From Pyrenochaeta sp. MPI-SDFR-AT-0127 (Eukaryota > Ascomycota > Dothideomycetes > Pleosporales > Cucurbitariaceae): DNA of 64,000 nt. This document shows positions 55,701-64,000 of this stretch, piece after piece (within the stretch, counting starts at the first letter, position 1; the number at the start of each line of letters is the position of its first letter). The translations under genes and the position numbers were made by a program. The notes below the pieces were generated by a model. The model ran no database searches and was not told where the DNA came from. It saw only the letters and a program-made list of their open reading frames with translations. Location: assembly GCA_020747015.1 (NCBI GenBank), contig JAGTJM010000021.1, positions 372,001 through 436,000 of the forward strand, given 5' to 3'.

Positions 55701-57800
55701 ATCGACTTCGGAGTTTTGATGAGCCAACGTTCGACACAGTACTCAACGAATGGCTGAACTCATGCTTCTTGACTCATCAAGGCGGGATTGTACAGGCTGC
55801 CTTACCCACATTGGTGGGCTCGGGTTGTTTGGCTATGTCCACCTTCCTAGAGATATTTCGAGCATGTGTTACATCGCTCAAAAATACTCCCTCTGAGGAA
55901 GGGTTTTATACTTCCCTGCGAGGGCTACGGGCTCTTATGCCTTCTGATAAGTTGGTCGAATCTTGTTCTTCGCAAGATGCGTATCGATTTCGCCTTGAAC
56001 AACACAAACTGTGCCAGGAGACAGGGGACCGCATCACCCAATGTATCTTTGACACAGTCGAGCTGGCTTCCACAATTCCTAACCCGACGGTTCAGGATCA
56101 ACTATTAAGGTTCCTGTCTACTAAGCCAGTACTGTCCCTTGCAAAGCAGTGCATTGTCTCAGATCCAGGTTATCTATCTAGACTAAACCGGGGAGTCACA
56201 CGCTCTTACTTCAAGCCGCTGCTTGACCTGCTCTTAGACCCTGTGGGTCGCTTGCGTAAGTTCAATGTTTCCTGCTGCATTTGCATATGCAGTCACTGAC
56301 AAGCCACAGATCTAGTTGATCAGAACGCTGAGCAACAAGTACTTGCCATATTCAATGCTGCGAACGAACTGTCTATGCCAATATGTCAAGCAGTGATTGA
56401 GTGCATATTCTCATCGGACACAGCACTAACCGGAGACTCGGCCGACACGCTATCTGCCACGCTATTGAGTGCAATAAAAACGGCAGTAGAGGAAGATCAA
56501 TCTGCAGGGCTTGAGCTACTTGCTACTCTAGACGCTGCTCTCACTGACAAAGTAAGGATTGAGCTGTGATCATGTAGAGAGATATTTGCTGACAGTGACA
56601 GGTACGCCAGCATGCTGAACGTGAGGTCATCAACGCATCTGCCTTCCTTACCACTCCCCCTAATGTCAAAACGGAGGTTTCGGAGCACACTTCCGCAGCG
56701 TTGGTCCAGAAGTATCTAACGGTCATCGATCTCACGTCAATTAAGCGGTCAGAATCAGTTGAACAATCTGGAATGCTTGTGGCATTGATAGATCGACTCA
56801 AAGGTATATCACAAGCTCTGAGCGACCAAGATCCTCTCAACAAGCCAAGCGGCCAAACGCACCACCTGTCGGTCTTAGAACTATGTGCCTGGTACGACAC
56901 AGTCCCAGCGTGAAACACTTGTGGCTAACATCGCTCAGGTTAAATGCACTACTTCGCCTTACCGTGTCTCGTTGCTCGGTATTATTACGCAATGCCACAC
57001 ATGTACAACAAACCGCCCTAATAGGAGCCATGAAGTCACTTGTTGCCCACCCTGCCTTCGACATGCATCCTTCAATCTCGGAATATGTCTTCGATATGGC
57101 AGCCTTCATGTCTGACTACGTTTCTGACGACGTTCGAAATAATGTAGCTCGCCTTGATAGTAGCAGGCAGGCAGATGATCCCCGTATTCTATTCATTTTG
57201 GGTACCACAGCACCTGTTGACGGATGGCTGGTGCTTACAAAACCCGTCAATCCTCCATTGAACCAAACCTCTCAACCACCAACGCCAGGCCTCAGTCAAA
57301 GTCAGCCGTCGCCATATCAAAGTCCGCAAATGTCGGCTTCTGGTCCTGCAACACCCCAACAACGATATTTCAACCAGCAACAACAGCGTCAACAGCAGAT
57401 GCAAGCGCAACAAGCTCAACAAATGCGCCCCTACGGGCAGTATCCTCAACATCCTGCCCAGCAAAACAAACCCTTACCAGCACAACTTCAGCGAACCCCA
57501 TCCAATCAAGCCTCTCCTTCTCCGCTCCAGCAGATGCAACACATGCAGCAGATGCAAAGTCTTGCGCAACAACGCGCCACACAGCCCTCACCCGTCTACT
57601 CCCAACGTCCTACTCCTGCAGCGAGCCAAGGCGGAATGAGTGGTGCAGCGCCCGGAAAGTTGCATCTACGGCAAGAAAAGGAGATGAGGCAGTATCCGTT
57701 CGTGCAACCCCGGTGGGAAATTTTAGCTGAGAGCTCTGGTAATCCGACTGCGAATGAGACCGCTATTAACCTGAGTCTCTTTGGCGCAAGAAAGGTGTAG
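52726..57800 (+). CDS. MED12: Mediator kinase-module subunit Med12 (Srb8)
   Basis: Med12 links the Cdk8/cyclin C kinase module to Mediator and regulates RNA polymerase II transcription. Seven exons are inferred: 52726-53738, 53789-54701, 54751-55049, 55099-56255, 56310-56551, 56602-56891 and 56939-57800, giving 1591 aa. After a disordered N-terminus, the Med12 domain appears near residues 250-320 (TREQWLHDLANPTIGLRRLSRTIPHG, PLPRALWLAKCVGINELRAHKRKG), and the helical body follows. The C-terminal 200 residues are rich in Gln and Pro (NQQQQRQQQMQAQQAQQMR), a common feature of this subunit. The end reads LSLFGARKV. Each intron is 47-55 bp. It is the largest gene in the window. Confidence 0.94.
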
Positions 57801-58184
57801 GGCACCTGCACTTTCCTTTCCGTCATTCTTACATCCTTCCTTTTGTCTTTCTTCTTGTTGAGCTATTTGGGTCTGTTTTCACATGCATGCAGCAAGCGGC
57901 TGGCGTTCCTGTGGTTACTGCTACGGATCATGACCTATCGACATTGCATTATAACGGCGTTCTTATGGTGCATGCATATTGGGTATTGTCAGTAAATTAC
58001 TGCAGATTCGGGAGAAATAGCATGGCCTTGAGACAGGGGAGAATGGTATGCCAGCGTGTTGCTATGGTGCCATATAGCTGGCTGTAGATTATGAATCTGA
58101 GTATACAAAGTATCATATAGTCACTGAATTCGAACAAAGCAGGTGACGCGGACGCGCTTCCGTTCCACCCACACAGGCGATCGT
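57801..58184. other. intergenic, 0.38 kb, convergent 3' ends
   Basis: MED12 and ADE1 end towards each other here. Nothing further was recognised. Confidence 0.4.
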
Positions 58185-59148
58185 TTAAGCAGAATTCCTA
58201 GTGAGCTTCTCATACGCCTCCTGATATTTTGCAGACGTCTTCTCCACAATGTCCTCCGGTACCTTGACGCCTTCCTTACCTTTGAGCCCGTTACTGGTCA
58301 ACCAGTCTCGTAGATACTGCTTATCAAAACTCGGCTGTGCCCTACCTAGATTCTCCTCCCATGTCTCTTTCGGCCAGAAGCGACTGCTATCCGGGGTCAA
58401 TACCTCGTCAACGAGGACAACATTATCCTCAGAGTCGACACCAAACTCGAACTTTGTGTCTGCGAGAACAATGCCCACAGCTTCTGCACGGGCAGCCGCG
58501 GCTGTGTAAATTGCTAACGACAGCTCCTCGACCTTGGAAGCGATGGTGGGGTTCCCAATAATGTCCCTAGCTTCCTTTGGCGAAATGTTCTCATCCTTGC
58601 CGCCCAGTTCGGCTTTCGTACTCGGCGTCCATAGCGGCGCGGGCAATTTCTGGCCCTCGACCAGTCCCGTGGGGAGGGAGATGCCGTTCACGGTGCCCGA
58701 CTTTTTGTACTCGGACCATCCGGAGCCGGTGATGTAGCCGCGCACAATAGACTCAATGGGCAGGATGCGGAGACGCTGGACTTGCATGCTCCGCTCTTGG
58801 AGCTCTGGAAGTGAGGAAAGTGCTGTTGGCAGTTCATTGGTGAGAAAATGTGTTTTTAGGCCTGGGACCTGAGTGGGGAGGTAGTTGAACCAGTAGATCG
58901 ACATTGCGGTAAGGAGGGCACCTTTTCCTGGTATTCCCTGTTGCGTTATCAGAATTCAGATTTCTGCTATTATGGGACTTTTTTCCTTCACATACATTCT
59001 CCATGATCACGTCGTACGCCGATATTCGGTCGCTCGCAACAAAGAGAAGAGTATCATCGTCAATGGCATACAGGTCGCGCACTTTGCCCGAAGCCACTCG
59101 CGGCAACTTGCCTTGTATGTCAATACTGGTGATTGCTTTGGGAGACAT
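58185..59148 (-). CDS. ADE1: SAICAR synthetase, purine biosynthesis
   Basis: The enzyme joins CAIR and aspartate with ATP to make SAICAR, step seven of purine synthesis in the cytosol. Two exons are inferred: 58996-59148 and 58185-58937, giving 301 aa. Family marks are complete: [31 protein letters not shown], the splice to [17 protein letters not shown], then [53 protein letters not shown] and DKQYLRDWL. Length fits fungal Ade1 (about 300 aa). The start [14 protein letters not shown] is preferred; an ATG 17 codons upstream adds a Ser/Thr stretch. It diverges from ATG29. Confidence 0.96.
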
Positions 59149-59575
59149 TTTGGTTGAGGCTGTGGTTGAGGTTGATTGACTCTGACAAAAGTTGTGCAAA
59201 TGCGGCCGGCCGAGTCGAGTATTTTATGCCCTGCATGACGCATAGGTGGGGCTATCTTCGGTTCTGTGGCTGGTGAGCTGTGGCACGGCAACCTCGATAG
59301 ATGAGAGCTGCATACAGGCGTAGGCCTAGCAATATCTGGATCGCTGGCTACAATGATAAGCTCCAAGATCTTGAAAACAACTGTGCGCTTGGGAGAGACG
59401 CCATTTCCGCCCTTGAAATGGTGCTCTGTACCTTCAACTTACACCCTTTCCTCATCAGCGCTGCGTAGATACGCTCACGCCAGACTTCATTCAACAGCCC
59501 AGCCTCGAAACGTCACCTCACTCGCCCACCCTTCCATCGGACTACAACTCCGCTACTGGTTTTCATCATCGCAGG
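59149..59575. promoter_or_regulatory. divergent promoter, ADE1 / ATG29
   Basis: These 427 bp separate the two starts. A 93-codon frame from 59353 runs into the ATG29 exon in another frame and looks like chance. Confidence 0.4.
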
Positions 59576-61213
59576 ATGGCGTCTATTCAGTTTACAGCTC
59601 TGATCAGACTTCCTTTCATTCGAGGAACCTTTGAAGACCCGCCTCAGGTATGTTCTGCCGTTTCATGTTCCAACACGCCATCTGACCATCAAAGGCGCAA
59701 TGGGATGCCGAGAAAGACCGCCAGCTATGGAAAGTCATATCCAAATCTTCAAAGACGAGTGATCTAAACTGTGAGTTTTCCTGGTGCCATAGTCTAGCAT
59801 GTGCTGATGAATGCAAGGGGTCGAGTTGTATGTGTCTGCCTACCAGGAGAGAGTCTAGCCTTGCTGATGGTGTTCAGGGCGACCAAGTTTCAAGTCCCAC
59901 CAACTTTCCTTCTGCAACAAGCAGCCTGGCTGTATGAGAGGCATCTAGATCATGTGCGAAATCAGATGAAAAGAGTTAGCATATCAAATGCCACCGTATC
60001 GCCTACGCCAACTGGCGGTAGCACCCTGACTGCTGTTGGCGGGATCGCGATGCAAAGGACTGGAAGTGGTGGCACTATTGGCGGTGTTTCTATGCGCAGA
60101 ACTGCAAGTGGTGGTTCAGGTGGTCAGTCATTCAATGCGATTGTCGAAGACTTGCTAACAGAGTGCAGCTCCAAGGACAGTATCGGCATTGTCTGGACGT
60201 CCAAGAGACAGTCCGAGCCTGCGAGGAGGGGAAGCTATCACACCAGGTATCTATCATCAATATTATTAAAAGTATTCTGGTGGAAACATAAGCACTAACC
60301 GTGCCCAGCTCCTCCACTCTCCAGGACCCCTTCCACAAATACGATTACACAATCCCGGGCTCACGCTCAGACAGCCCCTGCTCGAACACAGTCTACTCGC
60401 TCTACTCAGCGGCCAAGTTTAACAAGCCCAAAGTCGGAAGATCGACCAACTTCCTCAGCAGTGCCCCCGCCAAACTATCGGAGAGAATCAATAGACTCGC
60501 CAGACATCCCAGCTTCACTATCTTCAAGCTCATCATCGTTGTCAGATGCTGATCATCCGGCTCATCGAAGCCAACTCTTCAAGCGACCTCCACGATTCAA
60601 GCAGCAGCGCCCACGAAATCTTTCCACCTTCGACGAGGGTGATGGGCCGCAGGAGGTTGAGGAATCCGGCTCACACGGGACAGAGAGTTTACCTTTTGCC
60701 TCTGCAGCACGACGCCAGCACGGGAACAATAAGTACGCACAGGATACGTTGTTCCGCGCTGGCCAAAGGCCCGAGCAGAAGAATCTACAGACTGATCGCA
60801 CGAGAATTGCCACTCCTGCAAGGCAAAGGTCAATTGATCAGCAGTCACAGGCCACCACTGAAACGGCATCGTCCATGACCAGCTCCGCGTCCGCAAGTGA
60901 CGCGCCCACGGGTCCCAGAACAACTGGCAAAGCTCCGATGAGCCCACCTTCTAATCATCGCGCTGAACTGGGACGACTTGGCAGTCCGAGACAACTAGGA
61001 CAGAGATCGAGGAAGGAGGGCAGTGAAGGGACACCGAGTATGGGGAGTAGCTTCAGTGATATCGACGGTACGTTTTATGCCCTGTTACAGATTGATACAT
61101 ACTCACAGAGTGCAGATGCGGGTATCAGCCAGTCGGCTTTGGAGGAGGCATTGCTGAGCAACATGCAACATGGGAGGATGAGCACGCTCAGCCGGATGTC
61201 TCGTTTTATCTAG
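59576..61213 (+). CDS. ATG29: autophagy scaffold protein Atg29
   Basis: Atg29 forms with Atg17 and Atg31 the scaffold that starts autophagosome formation. Six exons are inferred: 59576-59647, 59695-59770, 59818-59827, 59878-60246, 60325-61067 and 61116-61213, giving 455 aa. The folded N-terminus is clear once spliced: FTALIRLPFIRGTFEDPP, WDAEKDRQLWKVISKSSKTSDLN / WVEL / ATKFQVPPTFLLQQAAWLYERHL. Exon 3 is only 10 nt yet carries the conserved WVEL. The remainder is Ser/Thr/Pro-rich and disordered, as usual. The end SDID / DAGISQSALEEALLSNMQHG is the conserved C-terminal motif; its intron (48 bp) is stop-free and a multiple of three, so intron retention would keep the frame. Confidence 0.92.
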
Positions 61214-61494
61214 GGTCACGGCCACACTCGAAGTTTCGTGCTTATGAAGCAGGATGGATAGCTTGTCTAGATACTCATCAAGACGTGTATAGGGTTGCAG
61301 GTACAGATGGATAGAAAATGTGAATATGGTGCACTGCTTTCACTCCATAGGATTGTGTAAGGCTGCAGTCTTGGCGTCAACTCACTGAAGTAAACTATCT
61401 TGGAACAAGAATACAGCTCCACGTCACTTTACTCTTTCATATGGTTTACAACCGGTAGGGTTAGGCTATTTACTGTAACCACCGACCCGCGGCA

Positions 61495-62679
61495 ATGTCA
61501 GTACCAGTAATCCATATTGAGGATTGGAGTATAACTCCCATAGTCACCGGGAGATATGTATGCAGGAACACCAACATCAACTTTCACGCCGTCTATGTCC
61601 AGATCAAAAGCCTGCTCACTCACCCTAAATGCGTCCACGGACAGTTACCAAGCGCCATCGACGAATCCTGGCCCTGCAGTCCATGCGAACAAGCATTTCT
61701 GGAAAGATACTGGTCCAGCGCCGCGCACCTACTTGATTACTTTGCCGACTTCGTTGCAACAGACACACCGCTCATGAGGAGTATTTGGTTCCACCTGCTC
61801 GACGTCTGGCAGGAGGGTGCGACGTGGCTTCCATACCAGGAGATGCTAGACACGTGTGGATCTCGCCATGATGCGCGCAGGGAATGTGGCCGCGCAGCAC
61901 TCTTCGCAGAGTCGTTCAAGGAGACGCTGATACTGTTCGACACGACGATACTCGGCGTCAGACACAGAGCCACGCACAGCGATCCCATTATCCACACGCC
62001 CTCGGGTGAAGCGAGCAGTCCGGCCGGAGAGTACGAAACCGGGCCGTGGATATCGGGACTCAAGCCGTGGGAGCAGTTTCTGTGCGAAGGCTCGCCGGGC
62101 GTGGTGGCTGCCAGTATTGAATTGCCAAATATGGCTCCAGGAGACCAGCACTGTGAGCGCGTCCGCTACATACCAATGGCTGCTATTGGCATAGTGAAAA
62201 AACATACAGAGCGCGCGCGCACTCTTGCTGTCAAAATGGCAGATCGAGATGCAGACACTGCTGTTGAAGTGCTGGACAGATTTGACCAGAACGCGCTCCG
62301 CTTCCCTGCTATATCAGATTCGCACACTTATACGTCTATGACTGGTCAGAGGGTCACTTACCGCCTCACTAACGGGGCGCCGCCTATTGTTCGGTACCCT
62401 GGGTTTGGCGATCCGAGCATGCTACTGGACAAACCGAGTCTGACGCTGCTGGATGAGTGTGTAGCGGTGTGTAAGGGCGGAGAGGCGTATGAGCCGCAGT
62501 CTGGACAACATGGTGGCGGTAGTGACGATGATGGGGAAGAGGCGGATGAAGAAGACGAGGAGGCGTTTGATATGTGGGCCTTGTGTGAGACTGAGTGGAG
62601 TGGGGAGGGAGGAGGGAGGGCAATGAGGACGGTGGAGGGATGGGGGGAAATGTTTGAGTATTGGTGTGTAGAGGAGTGA
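61495..62679 (+). CDS. protein of unknown function, 394 aa, acidic tail region
   Basis: A single intron-less frame of 394 codons has natural protein composition. I do not recognise the family. The N-terminal part has paired cysteines (ESWPCSPCEQAFLERYW) and a helical stretch HLLDYFADFVATDTPLMRSIWFHLLDVW; histidine and cysteine residues recur to about 120. A central block (AIGIVKKHTERARTLAVKMADRDADTAVEVLDRF) looks helical. Residues 340-360 are a run of Asp, Glu and Gly (DDDGEEADEEDEEAFD), followed by a Trp-rich end. No signal peptide or membrane segment is seen. The start is the first ATG (61495). Confidence 0.65.
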   Translation: MSVPVIHIEDWSITPIVTGRYVCRNTNINFHAVYVQIKSLLTHPKCVHGQLPSAIDESWPCSPCEQAFLERYWSSAAHLLDYFADFVATDTPLMRSIWFHLLDVWQEGATWLPYQEMLDTCGSRHDARRECGRAALFAESFKETLILFDTTILGVRHRATHSDPIIHTPSGEASSPAGEYETGPWISGLKPWEQFLCEGSPGVVAASIELPNMAPGDQHCERVRYIPMAAIGIVKKHTERARTLAVKMADRDADTAVEVLDRFDQNALRFPAISDSHTYTSMTGQRVTYRLTNGAPPIVRYPGFGDPSMLLDKPSLTLLDECVAVCKGGEAYEPQSGQHGGGSDDDGEEADEEDEEAFDMWALCETEWSGEGGGRAMRTVEGWGEMFEYWCVEE

Positions 62680-62974
62680 TTGTGTGGACTTTTTAAGGGA
62701 ATTAGGTTTCGTTGACCCGAGTACACTTTGAGACGTTGGACAAGTCTCTACGAATTCCATTCCAGTCCCGCAAACTCAGGAGCATGAAATTCATTTCATA
62801 ATCGAATATTGTCATGAACATTACTGCGTATATACAAGCAAGCCCCATAGCTCAAGTAAACATTATTCATATATGTAGATCATCGCGAGGATATCAAACT
62901 CTTATATCGTCCTCCCCTCAGCATTTGCAGGTGTTGTTTTGACACCCTGCTTCGCTGGCCGAACAGTCTTAGCT
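62680..62974. other. intergenic, 0.3 kb, convergent 3' ends
   Basis: This lies between the 394-aa gene and the SUR7-family gene. Nothing was recognised. Confidence 0.35.
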
Positions 62975-63843
62975 TTACGAGTAGTCATCCTTGACCCTGC
63001 GTTGAGAATCGGTGTCGAGGAAGCTTCCACGGCTACGGTTGGACCTGGCCGAGCGACTTCGCTTGACACCAGATGATCGATCCCCGCCAACCTTTCCGCC
63101 GATGCAGAACATGATGGTAGCGAGGAAGAAGCAGGCCATGGAAGCCCAGGCGAATGCCAAAAGGTACCTGCCAACATGTGCTTCGAAGTTTGCAGATCGG
63201 AAAGCGTTGCGACCCTTGATGACCCATGCGCTGTAGCTTGTTAGCTGATGTTGGCTAGGACGTTATTTGCAGAATCTTACGTCAGAAGGGCGGCAGCGAG
63301 CGACTGGAAGAAAAGGGCAACAGCGGTAGTCATGGCGGAGAGATAGCCACCGAGACGGCTGCACAGAGCCAGAACGCCTGACAGAAGAGCGATGGCGGCG
63401 AAGAAGAGAGCGATCAGGTAGAAGGCGAACATGAAGCGAGACAGCAGGAAGTACATGTTTGTGTTGAGAAACTGCTCAGGGATATTTTCCTCTGTGCCAA
63501 AGTTCCTGGGAGGGTCGAATGGCAGCGCGGGCACAATGTTCCCACAGTTTGCATTGTGTCCCGTAGTAGGGTCGGCGCCGCAGATGGCGAAGAAGGTCCA
63601 TCGCGAGGGGTTCCGGGCGTTGGGGATGTTGTTTGTGGATGCCTCGAGAAAGTAGAATTGGTTTAGCGGAGAGCTGTTGATGGCGCCGGTCAAGATGGTG
63701 AAGAACTGCAGGAGGACGCCGCCAGCAAGAAGGATGAGGGAGCCAAAGGCAAGGATGGGTCCTGTGGTGATTGGTCAGTAGCTGAGCAGCAGCGCAGAGA
63801 GTGCATTCCAGAGCAGGATCAACGCACTAGCAGGGCCGGCCAT
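62975..63843 (-). CDS. SUR7/PalI-family plasma membrane protein
   Basis: Sur7-type proteins are four-span membrane proteins of eisosomes at the cell cortex. Three exons are inferred: 63828-63843, 63281-63761 and 62975-63230, giving 250 aa. The first exon is 16 nt (MAGPA plus one base) and joins in phase to the first membrane segment PILAFGSLILLAGGVLLQFF. The outer loop (LTGAINSSPLNQFYFLEAST, RWTFFAICG, CGNIVPALPFDPPRNFG) is typical of the family. Three further membrane segments follow (FMFAFYLIALFFAAIALLSGV; LSAMTTAVALFFQSLAAAL; LLAFAWASMACFFLATIMFCI), then a basic Arg/Ser-rich cytosolic tail. Which member it is cannot be told. Confidence 0.88.
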
Positions 63844-64000
63844 TCTGGTCAAGCGTCACAAGTCAATGGGACTCGTCGCGACAGGATGTAGATATTAAGA
63901 TTACAGACAATTAAGATGCGACAAGAGGGCGGAGGCGGCGTGACAAAGAGCAATAGGCCTTGTTTATGAACGGCGGGCCAAGCGGGCGGTGACGTAGGAC
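63844..64000. other. 5' flank of the SUR7-family gene, window end
   Basis: This is the promoter side of the last gene. Nothing further is recognised. Confidence 0.35.

Noticed and set aside
1..64000. tRNA genes, CRISPR arrays, transposon terminal repeats and secondary-metabolite cluster genes
   Set aside because: None was recognised. CRISPR is not expected in a fungal nucleus, and tRNA absence was judged only by eye for B-box sequences.

Overview
The window is nuclear DNA of a filamentous ascomycete. Genes are dense, introns are short (mostly 48-70 bp) with GT..AG ends and CTAAC/CTGAC-type branch points, and almost every recognisable protein is a conserved fungal housekeeping protein. The centre is a mating-type locus of the MAT1-1 type. 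Its neighbours on the left (an F-BAR/RhoGAP gene like GAP1 and a gene like yeast YLR456W, called ORF1 in Cochliobolus) and on the right (APN2, COX13, APC5, CIA30) point to a Dothideomycete. Genus cannot be read from the sequence alone. Exon joins were worked out by hand from splice consensus, reading frame and family knowledge; each joined gene length is a multiple of three.

Left arm (1-30.5 kb): a broken copy of cytosolic aspartyl-tRNA synthetase (406-2090); the divergent pair RRP40 / SSZ1; an F-box-like gene; a 753-aa protein of unknown function; a 2.7-kb gene-free stretch; then a mostly minus-strand run: mitochondrial HAD hydrolase, ASH1-type SET histone methyltransferase, the DHHC palmitoyltransferase ERF2, (plus strand) a small NDUFA4/B12D-like mitochondrial protein, histidyl-tRNA synthetase, a Gemin2/SIP1-like protein, a choline/ethanolamine phosphotransferase and a NIPSNAP protein, followed by 1.7 kb without a recognisable gene.

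Mating-type region (30.5-45.3 kb): RGD1/GAP1-like RhoGAP (minus), ORF1/YLR456W-like flavoprotein (plus), MAT1-1-1 alpha-box gene (plus), about 3.7 kb of poorly coding idiomorph-like DNA that holds two short coding-looking stretches and a 222-aa open frame of unknown nature, then APN2 (minus), COX13 (plus) and APC5 (minus). No HMG-box MAT1-2-1 was seen, which fits a heterothallic MAT1-1 strain.

Right arm (45.7-64 kb): CIA30 and RIM2 (divergent), an MBA1-like mitochondrial gene, SUI1 (eIF1), an eight-exon Asterix-family ER gene, MED12/SRB8, ADE1, ATG29, a 394-aa acidic-tailed protein of unknown function and a SUR7-family membrane protein. COX13, CIA30, RIM2 and MBA1 lie within 8 kb and all act in the mitochondrion. 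Several genes contain 10-17-nt micro-exons that ordinary ORF calling misses.
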